A stretch of DNA of 64,000 bases, taken from assembly GCF_004682045.1 (NCBI RefSeq), contig NZ_QUZT01000024.1, positions 1 through 64,000 of the forward strand. Direction: 5' to 3'. A program made the translations under genes and the position numbers. Origin of the DNA: Pseudomonas nabeulensis (GTDB lineage: Bacteria; Pseudomonadota; Gammaproteobacteria; Pseudomonadales; Pseudomonadaceae). Positions 7,379 to 15,708 of the stretch are shown one piece after another. Positions within the stretch are counted from its first letter, which is position 1, and each line of letters opens with the position of its first letter. Below the pieces are notes generated by a model. That model did not search any database and was not told the DNA's origin. It worked only from the letters and a program-made list of their open reading frames with translations.

Positions 7379-8701
7379 GTGAACCAAAACTGGCATGGCA
7401 CCCTGATCCGCCACATGCTTTTGCTGATCACCGGCTGCCTGCTGGTCGGCCTGATCAGCGGCTATTACGGCTGGAGCCTGGCCATCGGCATCGGCCTGTA
7501 CCTGGGCTGGACCCTCAAGCAACTGCTGCGCCTGCATGAATGGCTGCGCCAGCACAAACCCGATGAAGCACCACCCGACGGCTACGGCCTGTGGGGCGAG
7601 GTGTTCGACAGCATCTACCACCTGCAACGCCGCGACCAACGGGTACGCGGGCGCCTGCAAGCGGTGATCGACCGGGTGCAGGAGTCCACGGCCGCGTTGA
7701 AAGACGCAGTGATCATGCTCGACAGCGACGGCAACCTGGAATGGTGGAACCGCGCCGCCGAAACCCTGCTGGGTCTCAAGACGCCCCAGGACAGTGGCCA
7801 GCCGGTGACCAACCTGGTGCGCCATCCGCGCTTCAAGGAATACTTCGAGCAGGACAACTACGAAGAAGCCCTTGAGATCCCCTCGCCCACCAATGACCGC
7901 GTGCGCATCCAGCTGTACCTGACGCGCTACGGCAACAACGAACACCTGATGCTGGTGCGCGATGTCACCCGCATCCATCAACTCGAACAGATGCGCAAAG
8001 ACTTCGTCGCCAACGTCTCCCATGAACTGCGCACGCCATTGACGGTGATCTGCGGCTACCTGGAAACGCTGCTGGACAACGTCGACGAGATCAACCCGCG
8101 CTGGAGCCGTGCGCTGCAACAGATGCAGCAACAGGGTTCACGCATGCAGACCTTGCTCAACGACCTGCTGTTGCTGGCCAAGCTGGAAGCCACGGACTAC
8201 CCGTCGGACAACCATCCGGTGACCGTGCAAAGCCTGTTGCAGACCATCAAGAACGACGCCCAGGCCCTCTCCGGCCAACGCGGCCAGCAAATTACCCTGG
8301 AAGCCGACCCGTCAGTGCTGCTCAAAGGCAGCGAGGGCGAGTTGCGCAGCGCGTTTTCCAACCTGGTGTTCAATGCGGTGAAGTACACCCAGGACAAAGG
8401 TACTATCCGCATCCGCTGGTGGGCCGATGCGCAGGGCGCGCACCTGAGCGTGCAGGACTCGGGCATCGGCATCGACGCCAAACACCTGCCGCGCCTGACC
8501 GAGCGTTTCTACCGCGTCGATTCCAGCCGCAATTCCAACACGGGCGGCACCGGGCTGGGACTGGCGATCGTCAAGCATGTGCTGTTGCGCCACCGTGCAC
8601 GGTTGGAAATCAGCAGTGTGCTGGGGCATGGCAGTACGTTTACCTGCCATTTTCCGCCGGTGCAGGTGACGCATGCGCAGGCGCTGAGCACCGACGAATA
8701 A
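7379..8701 (+). CDS. phoR: Phosphate regulon sensor histidine kinase PhoR
   Basis: PhoR phosphorylates PhoB under phosphate limitation and takes its signal from the Pst transporter through PhoU, not from a periplasmic ligand. The 440-residue protein starts at GTG and has two closely spaced N-terminal membrane helices (about 11-48) with almost no periplasmic loop, as in the family. Then come a charged linker, a PAS domain (about 95-200), the HisKA box NVSHELRTPL with His215, and an ATPase domain with GTGLGLAIVKH. It lies directly behind phoB. Confidence 0.96.
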   Translation: MNQNWHGTLIRHMLLLITGCLLVGLISGYYGWSLAIGIGLYLGWTLKQLLRLHEWLRQHKPDEAPPDGYGLWGEVFDSIYHLQRRDQRVRGRLQAVIDRVQESTAALKDAVIMLDSDGNLEWWNRAAETLLGLKTPQDSGQPVTNLVRHPRFKEYFEQDNYEEALEIPSPTNDRVRIQLYLTRYGNNEHLMLVRDVTRIHQLEQMRKDFVANVSHELRTPLTVICGYLETLLDNVDEINPRWSRALQQMQQQGSRMQTLLNDLLLLAKLEATDYPSDNHPVTVQSLLQTIKNDAQALSGQRGQQITLEADPSVLLKGSEGELRSAFSNLVFNAVKYTQDKGTIRIRWWADAQGAHLSVQDSGIGIDAKHLPRLTERFYRVDSSRNSNTGGTGLGLAIVKHVLLRHRARLEISSVLGHGSTFTCHFPPVQVTHAQALSTDE

Positions 8702-8724
8702 CCCGGATAGGACACTGGACTAAA

Positions 8725-8813
8725 TGTGGGAGGGGGCTTGCCCCCGATTGCGGTGGGTCAGGTATGAATGTGTCGGCTGACACCCTGCTATCGGGGGCAA
8801 GCCCCCTCCCACA
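8725..8813. repeat. REPIN
   Basis: Two inverted REP palindromes (GGGAGGGGGCTTGCCCCC and complement) are separated by about 40 bases in the gap after phoR. It may also stabilise or end the phoBR message. Confidence 0.92.
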
Positions 8814-8970
8814 GGGGATTTGTGTGGTTCCGAAGTATGCGCACCAGGCCCCACCCGGCAGCACACACTAGGCAAGCGCCCCGCCAGCCGCTACATTGGC
8901 CGACTTGCGCCGTTCTTTGCGGCCTGCCTGTCACCCCTTATTGAACACACGGAACCTGCAAAACCCCATC

Positions 8971-10311
8971 ATGGACCCTTCCCCTGGTATCACCCTCGCG
9001 TCACTCTTCGCCGATTTCGGCATGATTCTTTTTGCACTGATCCTGGTACTGCTCAACGGTTTCTTCGTTGCGGCGGAATTTGCCATGGTCAAACTGCGCT
9101 CCACCCGGGTCGAGGCCATCGCCGACACCAACGGCTGGCGCGGGCAGATCCTGCGTACCGTACACAGCCAGCTCGACGCCTACCTGTCGGCCTGCCAGCT
9201 GGGCATCACCCTCGCCTCCCTGGGCCTGGGCTGGGTCGGTGAGCCGGCCTTTGCGCATATCCTCGAGCCGTTGCTGAGCGCCGTGGGCGTCGAGTCGCCC
9301 GAGGTGATCAAGGGCGTGTCGTTCTTCGCCGCATTCTTCGTGATTTCCTACCTGCACATCGTGGTCGGCGAGCTGGCGCCCAAGTCCTGGGCCATCCGCA
9401 AGCCCGAGTTGCTGTCGCTGTGGACCGCTGTGCCGCTGTACCTGTTCTACTGGGCCATGTACCCGGCGATCTACCTGCTCAATGCCAGCGCCAACGCCAT
9501 CCTGCGTATCGCCGGCCAAGGCGAGCCGGGCCCGCACCATGAGCACCATTACAGCCGCGAAGAACTCAAGCTGATCCTGCACTCCAGCCGTGGCCAGGAC
9601 CCGAGCGACCAAGGCATGCGCGTATTGGCTTCGGCCGTGGAAATGGGCGAGCTGGAAGTAGTGGACTGGGCCAACTCCCGGGAAGACCTGGTAACCCTGG
9701 ACTTCAACGCCCCGCTCAAGGAAATCCTCGCGCTGTTCCGCCGCCACAAATTCAGCCGCTACCCGGTGTATGACGCGGTGCGCAATGAGTTCGTGGGCCT
9801 GCTGCACATCAAGGATCTGCTGTTGGAATTGGCGGCCCTGGACCACATCCCAGAGTCGTTCAACCTGGCTGAACTGACCCGTCCGCTGGAGCGTGTGTCG
9901 CGGCATATGCCGTTGTCGCAGCTGCTGGAGCAGTTCCGCAAAGGCGGCGCGCACTTCGCGTTGGTGGAAGAAGCCGATGGCAAGATCATCGGCTACCTGA
10001 CCATGGAAGATGTGCTGGAAGTGCTGGTGGGCGATATCCAGGACGAACACCGCAAGGCCGAGCGCGGCATCCTGGCCTATCAGCCGGGCAAGTTGCTGGT
10101 ACGTGGCGACACGCCGCTGTTCAAGGTGGAACGCCTGCTGGGCATCGACCTGGACCATGTCGAAGCCGAAACCCTGGCCGGCCTGATCTACGAAACCCTC
10201 AAACGGGTGCCCGAAGAGGAAGAAGTGCTGGAAGTCGAAGGCCTGCGCATCATCATCAAGAAGATGAAAGGGCCGAAGATCGTGTTGGCCAAGGTGCTGA
10301 TGCTGGACTGA
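8971..10311 (+). CDS. CNNM/CorC-type (UPF0053 hemolysin family) membrane protein
   Basis: The 446-residue protein begins with a membrane DUF21/CNNM domain (about residues 10-190, including FGMILFALILVLLNGFFVAAEFAMVK). It continues with paired CBS domains (about 215-345, FSRYPVYDAVRNEFVGLLHIKDLL) and ends with a CorC_HlyC domain. Members are linked to Mg or Co efflux and envelope integrity; the old hemolysin label is misleading. The ATG at 8971 is preferred over an in-frame TTG at 8896 because the membrane helix begins right after it. It converges on the M23 gene with three bases between them. Confidence 0.9.
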   Translation: MDPSPGITLASLFADFGMILFALILVLLNGFFVAAEFAMVKLRSTRVEAIADTNGWRGQILRTVHSQLDAYLSACQLGITLASLGLGWVGEPAFAHILEPLLSAVGVESPEVIKGVSFFAAFFVISYLHIVVGELAPKSWAIRKPELLSLWTAVPLYLFYWAMYPAIYLLNASANAILRIAGQGEPGPHHEHHYSREELKLILHSSRGQDPSDQGMRVLASAVEMGELEVVDWANSREDLVTLDFNAPLKEILALFRRHKFSRYPVYDAVRNEFVGLLHIKDLLLELAALDHIPESFNLAELTRPLERVSRHMPLSQLLEQFRKGGAHFALVEEADGKIIGYLTMEDVLEVLVGDIQDEHRKAERGILAYQPGKLLVRGDTPLFKVERLLGIDLDHVEAETLAGLIYETLKRVPEEEEVLEVEGLRIIIKKMKGPKIVLAKVLMLD

Positions 10312-10314
10312 CCT

Positions 10315-10965
10315 TCAATTGCCCAACGCAAAGTTGGGCAATGCGCCCATCGGCTGGTTGAACTCATACGGGATCGACACCAGCCCCGCCTCGGTGGCGC
10401 GCTGCACCACAAAATGCAAGTGAGGCCCGCTGCTGTTGCCGGTATTGCCCGACAGCGCCAGCGGGCTGCCCACCGCCACGCGCTGCCCCACTTGGACGCT
10501 GACCGAACCTTGCTTGAGGTGCAGGTACACGCCCTCGGTGCCGTCATCGTGCCGCACCCGCACAAAATTCCCCGACGCATCACTGCCCCGTCCAACCTGG
10601 TCGTTTGCGGTTTTCACCACCATGCCGCTGCGCGCCGCGATGATCGGCGTACCTTCGGGCATGGCGATGTCCATGGCGAAGCGGCTCTTGGCGTCGGTGT
10701 GGCTGAAGCTGCCGTTGGGGCCTTGGGACAGGCGGAACGGGCCGCCGCGCCAGGGAAAGGGGTAGCGGTAGGCTTGCGGCACGTAAGTCGGTCTGGGTCT
10801 GTCGAGAATCGGGCGCTGCTGGATCACGAACGCTTGCGCCCCCGGTGTTTGCCGGTCGCTGTAGAACACATTGCCGTCGGCATCAACGGATTTGTAGACG
10901 GTCATGGCCAGGGCCGAAGAGGCGACCGTGACCAATGCGCAGCACAGCAATAGACGCGTGAGCAT
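10315..10965 (-). CDS. M23-family (LytM) peptidase with DUF4124 domain
   Basis: The 216-residue protein has a signal peptide (MLTRLLLCCALVTVASSALA). A DUF4124-like segment follows (YKSVDADGNVFYSDRQTPG). The C-terminal LytM domain has the zinc ligands seen as His89 and Asp99 (HTDAKSRFAMD) and the HLHF motif near residue 183. It is expected to cut peptidoglycan peptides in the periplasm or to regulate such an enzyme. All ligand positions appear present, so it is probably active. It lies tail to tail with the CNNM gene and upstream of a REPIN. Confidence 0.9.
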   Translation of the reverse strand: MLTRLLLCCALVTVASSALAMTVYKSVDADGNVFYSDRQTPGAQAFVIQQRPILDRPRPTYVPQAYRYPFPWRGGPFRLSQGPNGSFSHTDAKSRFAMDIAMPEGTPIIAARSGMVVKTANDQVGRGSDASGNFVRVRHDDGTEGVYLHLKQGSVSVQVGQRVAVGSPLALSGNTGNSSGPHLHFVVQRATEAGLVSIPYEFNQPMGALPNFALGN

Positions 10966-11044
10966 GGCGTGAACCTGCCGGGATGACTGAACGGCAGATT
11001 AGCGAGGGATCATGACAACTGTGTATGCACCAATGAGGTTCAAC

Positions 11045-11133
11045 TGTGGGAGGGGGCTTGCCCCCGATGACGGAGTGTCAGTTGATACATCTGTAACCGA
11101 CCTACCGCAATCGGGGGCAAGCCCCCTCCCACA
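11045..11133. repeat. REPIN
   Basis: Inverted pair of the common REP palindrome between the M23 gene and the 3' end of the response regulator gene. Confidence 0.92.
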
Positions 11134-11154
11134 TGGGTCTGTGGTGACCCGAGT

Positions 11155-12054
11155 TTATGCACCCGGCACAAAATGCTTCTGCGCGGTACCGCGGGCGATC
11201 AGGCGGGAGATGTAATCGAGCTTCTGCGCGTCCTGGTCGATAAACCGGAAGGTCAGTTGCAGCCAGTCGCTGTCGGGCTTGGGCTCGTAGGCGACAACGG
11301 CGTGCAGGTAGCCGTTGAGGCGGGCCACTTCGGCGTTGTCGCCTTGCTCCAGATCGAGCACGGCGCTTTCCAGTACCTGGGGCAGCACGTCACTGCGACG
11401 TACCACCAGCAACGCTTCCTTGATGCTCAGCGCCTTGATCACGCATTGCTGGTTGCCGCTGGACAGGCGCAGTTGGCCTTGGCCGCGACCGCCCGCCGGC
11501 GCGGCGGCAGGTGCTGGCACGGGTGGGCTGTTGAGCAGGCCTTTGTTCGGCGCGGAGGCCACTGGGGCTGCGCGCACGGCTTCGGGTTTGCCGCCGGTCA
11601 GGGCGCTCAGGGAGTCGTTGCCGAAGGCCGAGTTCATCTTGGTCGGTGCACTGGCGACCAAAGCGTCGAGGCGACCGATCTTGTGCAAGGCCTGCTTGAC
11701 CTTGTTCAGTAACTGTTCGTTGGTGAACGGCTTGCTGACGTAGCCCGACACGCCGGCCTGGATCGCCTGCACCACGTTTTCCTTGTCGCCACGGCTGGTC
11801 ACCATCACGAACGGCATCGTCTTGAGGTGAGGTTGCTCGCGGCACCAGGTCAGCAGCTCAAGGCCGGACATTTCTGGCATTTCCCAGTCACACAGCACCA
11901 GGTCGTAGGTCTCGCGCATCAGGATGGCCTGGGCCTTTTTGCCGTTCACCGCGTCTTCCAGCTTGATCCCCGGGAAGTAGTTGCGCAGGCACTTCTTCAC
12001 CAGATCGCGGATAAACGAGGCGTCATCCACCACCAATACACTGACTTTACTCAT
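11155..12054 (-). CDS. Response regulator with C-terminal regulatory domain
   Basis: The 299-residue protein has an N-terminal receiver domain (VLVVDDASFIRDLV, acceptor Asp in LVLCDWEMPEMSG near residue 56, VTSRG, SKPF). An Ala/Pro-rich linker (about 160-195) follows, then a roughly 100-residue C-terminal domain of unclear fold with a distinctive SGNQQCVIKALSIKEALLVVRRSDVLPQV. There is no DNA-binding helix-turn-helix. The output could be PilZ-like, but I cannot confirm the PilZ motif. The partner kinase is not adjacent. The conserved place between the M23 peptidase and phoU suggests a core Pseudomonas gene. Confidence 0.85.
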   Translation of the reverse strand: MSKVSVLVVDDASFIRDLVKKCLRNYFPGIKLEDAVNGKKAQAILMRETYDLVLCDWEMPEMSGLELLTWCREQPHLKTMPFVMVTSRGDKENVVQAIQAGVSGYVSKPFTNEQLLNKVKQALHKIGRLDALVASAPTKMNSAFGNDSLSALTGGKPEAVRAAPVASAPNKGLLNSPPVPAPAAAPAGGRGQGQLRLSSGNQQCVIKALSIKEALLVVRRSDVLPQVLESAVLDLEQGDNAEVARLNGYLHAVVAYEPKPDSDWLQLTFRFIDQDAQKLDYISRLIARGTAQKHFVPGA

Positions 12055-12177
12055 CGACCCTTCATCCTATAAAAACCTCGGCACGCAACACGCCTGACTG
12101 ATGGCATTTTGCCAAAACTCGGCAGTCACAGCGGGACTTTATTGCGCCCACTGTGCAAAAAACTCGGTCGCCGCAAA

Positions 12178-12206
12178 CAAAAACGCCCGACCAAAGGCCG
12201 GGCGTT
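12178..12206 (-). terminator. Terminator of the pst-phoU operon
   Basis: AACGCCCG (12182-12189) and CGGGCGTT (12199-12206) form a stem. On the minus strand it is followed by TTTTTG. It lies just after the phoU stop. Confidence 0.85.
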
Positions 12207-12222
12207 ATTTTCTCGGGCAATC

Positions 12223-12984
12223 TTACTTATCGTCAGATTCGCCCGGAACATTAGGGATGAGATCGGCCGAGCCTTCAACTTCGGCCTTCATGCGCTTGAG
12301 GCCCATGTGCCGCACGTCGGTGCCGCGCACCAGATAGATCACCAGTTCCGAGATATTGCGCGCGTGGTCGCCGATCCGCTCCAGGGAGCGCAGCACCCAG
12401 ATAATGCTCAAAACCCGCGAGATAGAGCGCGGGTCTTCCATCATGTAGGTGGCCAGTTCACGCAGGGCGGTCTTGTATTCGCGGTCGATGATCTTGTCGT
12501 ACTGCGCCACCGACAACGCCAGTTCGGCGTCGAAGCGGGCAAAGGCGTCGAGGGCATCGCGCACCATGTTGCGCACCTGGTCGCCGATGTGGCGCACTTC
12601 CACGTAGCCGCGCGGCGCTTCGCCTTCTTCGCACAGTTGGATGGCGCGGCGGGCGATCTTGGTGGCTTCGTCGCCGATGCGCTCCAGGTCGATCACCGAC
12701 TTGGAGATGCTGATGATCAACCGCAGGTCGGACGCCGCGGGCTGGCGACGAGCGAGAATGCGCAGGCATTCTTCGTCGATGTTGCGTTCCATCTGGTTGA
12801 TCTGTTCATCGATCTCGCGCACCTGCTGGGCCAGGCCCGAGTCAGCCTCGATCAGCGCAGTAACGGCGTCGTTGACTTGCTTCTCCACCAGGCCGCCCAT
12901 CGCCAGGAGGTGGCTGCGCACTTCCTCAAGCTCGGCGTTGAACTGTGCGGAGATGTGATGGGTAAGGCCTTCTTTGCTAATCAT
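12223..12984 (-). CDS. phoU: Phosphate signalling protein PhoU
   Basis: PhoU is a peripheral, metal-binding helical protein that links Pst transport to PhoR and shuts off the Pho response when phosphate is plentiful. The 253-residue protein is two similar three-helix units. The first metal motif is near EADSGLAQQVREIDEQINQMERNIDEECLRIL, and the second contains ERIGDHARNISELVIY. The ATG at 12984 (AAGGACG upstream) fits the family start ISKEGLTHHISAQFN; the frame extends to 13029. It follows pstB by 70 bases and ends the operon. Confidence 0.96.
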   Translation of the reverse strand: MISKEGLTHHISAQFNAELEEVRSHLLAMGGLVEKQVNDAVTALIEADSGLAQQVREIDEQINQMERNIDEECLRILARRQPAASDLRLIISISKSVIDLERIGDEATKIARRAIQLCEEGEAPRGYVEVRHIGDQVRNMVRDALDAFARFDAELALSVAQYDKIIDREYKTALRELATYMMEDPRSISRVLSIIWVLRSLERIGDHARNISELVIYLVRGTDVRHMGLKRMKAEVEGSADLIPNVPGESDDK

Positions 12985-13054
12985 GTTGGCGTCCTTGGAG
13001 CGTCCGGTAAGGTGCGCAGAGCGCAGCATTCAGTGCAATCAGAACCACTGCGTA

Positions 13055-13888
13055 CTAGCCGTAGCGACCGGTGATGTAGTCTTCGGTCTGCTTCTTCGCC
13101 GGATTGGTGAACAGGGTATCGGTGTCGCCGAATTCCACCAGCTTGCCCATGTACATAAACGCGGTGTAGTCGGACACCCGCGCCGCTTGTTGCATGTTGT
13201 GGGTCACGATGACGATGGTGAACTTGGATTTCAACTCGTAGATCAGCTCTTCGACTTTCAGTGTGGAGATCGGGTCGAGTGCCGAGCACGGCTCATCGAG
13301 CAGCAGCACTTCCGGCTCCACGGCGATTGTCCGTGCGATCACCAGACGCTGTTGCTGGCCGCCGGACAGGCCAAGCGCCGAGTCGTGCAGACGGTCTTTG
13401 ACTTCGTCCCACAGCGCCGCGCCTTTCAACGCCCACTCCACCGCTTCGTCGAGGATGCGCTTCTTGTTGATGCCCTGGATGCGCAGGCCGTAGACCACGT
13501 TTTCGTAGATGGTCTTGGGAAACGGGTTGGGCTTCTGGAACACCATGCCCACGCGACGACGCAGCTCGGCCACGTCTTCGCCCTTGCGATAGATGTTGGT
13601 GCCATAGAGGTTGATGGCGCCGTCTACGCGGCAGCCGTCCACCAGGTCGTTCATGCGATTGAACGTACGCAGCAACGTGGACTTGCCGCAGCCCGACGGG
13701 CCGATGAAGGCGGTCACGCGTTGCTTCGGGATGTTCATGCTGACGTCGAACAGCGCTTGTTTTTCACCGTAGTACAGGCTCAGGCCGGGCACTTCGATGG
13801 CCACGGTTTCCTGGGCCAGGCTCAGGCTCTGCTTGTCGCGACCCAGGGCCGACATGTTGATGCCGTGGGTGTGGGTGTCTTGTTGCAT
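13055..13888 (-). CDS. pstB: Phosphate ABC transporter ATP-binding protein PstB
   Basis: PstB powers high-affinity phosphate import with PstA, PstC and PstS. The 277-residue ATPase has Walker [10 protein letters not shown], the signature LSGGQQQR and Walker [30 protein letters not shown] and the C-terminal [17 protein letters not shown] are typical of PstB. A REPIN separates it from pstA, which is unusual within a transporter operon and may lower its expression relative to pstCA. Confidence 0.97.
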   Translation of the reverse strand: MQQDTHTHGINMSALGRDKQSLSLAQETVAIEVPGLSLYYGEKQALFDVSMNIPKQRVTAFIGPSGCGKSTLLRTFNRMNDLVDGCRVDGAINLYGTNIYRKGEDVAELRRRVGMVFQKPNPFPKTIYENVVYGLRIQGINKKRILDEAVEWALKGAALWDEVKDRLHDSALGLSGGQQQRLVIARTIAVEPEVLLLDEPCSALDPISTLKVEELIYELKSKFTIVIVTHNMQQAARVSDYTAFMYMGKLVEFGDTDTLFTNPAKKQTEDYITGRYG

Positions 13889-13909
13889 GGGAGGCTCCCT
13901 GTGCTGTTG

Positions 13910-13998
13910 TGTGGGAGGGGGCTTGCCCCCGATGGCAGTGTGTCAGTCAGCACATCTGTTTCTGATCCGCCGCTATCGGGGGCAAGCCCCCTCTCACA
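13910..13998. repeat. REPIN inside the pst operon
   Basis: Inverted REP pair between the pstA stop and the pstB start. The right arm has one change (CTCTCACA for CTCCCACA). Confidence 0.92.
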
Positions 13999-14021
13999 TT
14001 TATTCTGCGTTCACTTATAAA

Positions 14022-15692
14022 TCAGCTGTCCAGCGCTTTGTATTTTTCGCGCAGGTGGTTACGAATCCATACTGCCGACAAGTTCAGTGTGGCGATCACC
14101 ACCACCAACAGCAGCGCCGTGGCGTACACCAGTGGCCGTGCCGCTTCGACGTTGGGGCTCTGGAAGCCGACGTCATAAATATGGAAGCCCAGGTGCATGA
14201 TCTTCTGGTCCAGGTGCAGGTACGGGTAGTTACCGTCCAGTGGCAGCGACGGCGCCAGTTTCACCACACCCACCAGCATCAGCGGCGCCACTTCACCGGC
14301 GGCGCGTGCCACGGCGAGGATCATGCCGGTCATCATTGCCGGGCTGGCCATCGGCAGCACGATCTTCCACAGCGTTTCGGCCTTGGTCGCACCCAGTGCC
14401 AGCGAGCCTTCACGCACGGTGCGCGGGATCCGCGCCAGGCCTTCTTCGGTGGCCACGATCACCACCGGCACCGCCAGCAGCGCCAGGGTCAGCGAGGCCC
14501 ACAACAGGCCCGGCGTACCGAAGGTCGGCGCCGGCAGGGCTTCGGCGAAGAACAGGCGGTCAACCGAGCCACCCAATACATACACGAAGAAGCCCAGGCC
14601 GAACACGCCGTAGACGATGGCCGGTACACCGGCCAGGTTATTCACGGCGATACGAATAACGCGGGTCAGGGCATTTTGCTTGGCGTATTCACGCAGGTAC
14701 ACCGCCGCCAGCACGCCGAACGGGGTCACGATCATTGCCATGATCAGGGTCATCATCACGGTGCCGAAGATGGCCGGGAAAATCCCGCCTTCGGTGTTGG
14801 CTTCCCGTGGATCGTCGCTGAGGAATTCCCAGACCTTGCTGAAATAGAAACCGATCTTGGTGAAGGTGCCCATGGCATTCGGCTGGTAGGCGTGCACCAC
14901 TTTGCCGATGCCGATTTCCACTTCCTTGCCGTTGCCGTCGCGGGCGGTGAGCGCGTCGCGGTTGAACTGGGTGTGCAGGTCGGTCAGGCGTGCTTCGATA
15001 TCCTGGTAGCGGGCGTTCAGCTCGGCGCGATCAGCGTCCATGTCGGCTTGGGCGGCAGCGTCGAGCTTGCCGTCCAACTCCAACTTGCGACCGTGCAGGC
15101 GGATGCGTTCGAGGCCGGCGTTGATCGCGCCAATATCGGATTTTTCCAGGGTCTTGAGCTGGGCAGCCAGCTTGTTGACGCGTTCGACACGGGCTTGCAG
15201 CTCCGGCCAGGCCGCCGCACCTTCGGCGACGATCTTGCCGTCCTGCTTGACGTTGACCAGGGTGCCGTAGAAGTTGCCCCACTCACGCCGCTCGATGGCC
15301 ATCAGGTCGGCAGGCTTGGTCTGGTCCTTCAGCCACTCGCCGACGATCCAGGTGAAGTCGTTGCCGTTCAGGTCGCGGTTGCCGACCCTGATCAGCTCAC
15401 GGGTCATAAATTCCGGGCCTTGGTCCGGAACTGGCAGGCCCGCGCTTTTCAGGCGCTCACGCGGCACTTCTTCCTTCTGCACCACTTCGCCGATGACGAC
15501 ATGGTTTTCCTGGCCCGGCACGTTGTAATTGGCCTGGATCAGATCGGCCGGCCAGAAATGGCCCAGGCCACGCACGGCAATCACCGCCAGCAGGCCAATG
15601 GTCATGATGACCGCGATGGACACCGCGCCGCCGCTGATCCAGACACCCGGGGCGCCGCTCTTGAACCATCCATTCAGGGAGTTCTGTTTCAC
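14022..15692 (-). CDS. pstA: Phosphate ABC transporter permease PstA (long form)
   Basis: This 556-residue inner-membrane permease is far longer than the roughly 300-residue enterobacterial PstA. The extra is a large periplasmic insertion (about residues 45-290, with charged coiled-coil-like stretches such as RVERVNKLAAQLKTLEKSD) after the first membrane helix. The C-terminal half is the standard permease: IFPAIFGTVMMTLIMAMIVTPFGVLAAVYLREYA, and the EAA-like loop ALGATKAETLWKIVLPMASPAMMTG that contacts PstB. Pseudomonas Pst permeases are usually of this long type. It is 16 bases downstream of pstC. Confidence 0.95.
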   Translation of the reverse strand: MKQNSLNGWFKSGAPGVWISGGAVSIAVIMTIGLLAVIAVRGLGHFWPADLIQANYNVPGQENHVVIGEVVQKEEVPRERLKSAGLPVPDQGPEFMTRELIRVGNRDLNGNDFTWIVGEWLKDQTKPADLMAIERREWGNFYGTLVNVKQDGKIVAEGAAAWPELQARVERVNKLAAQLKTLEKSDIGAINAGLERIRLHGRKLELDGKLDAAAQADMDADRAELNARYQDIEARLTDLHTQFNRDALTARDGNGKEVEIGIGKVVHAYQPNAMGTFTKIGFYFSKVWEFLSDDPREANTEGGIFPAIFGTVMMTLIMAMIVTPFGVLAAVYLREYAKQNALTRVIRIAVNNLAGVPAIVYGVFGLGFFVYVLGGSVDRLFFAEALPAPTFGTPGLLWASLTLALLAVPVVIVATEEGLARIPRTVREGSLALGATKAETLWKIVLPMASPAMMTGMILAVARAAGEVAPLMLVGVVKLAPSLPLDGNYPYLHLDQKIMHLGFHIYDVGFQSPNVEAARPLVYATALLLVVVIATLNLSAVWIRNHLREKYKALDS

Positions 15693-15708
15693 AGACTTCT
15701 ACCTTTGC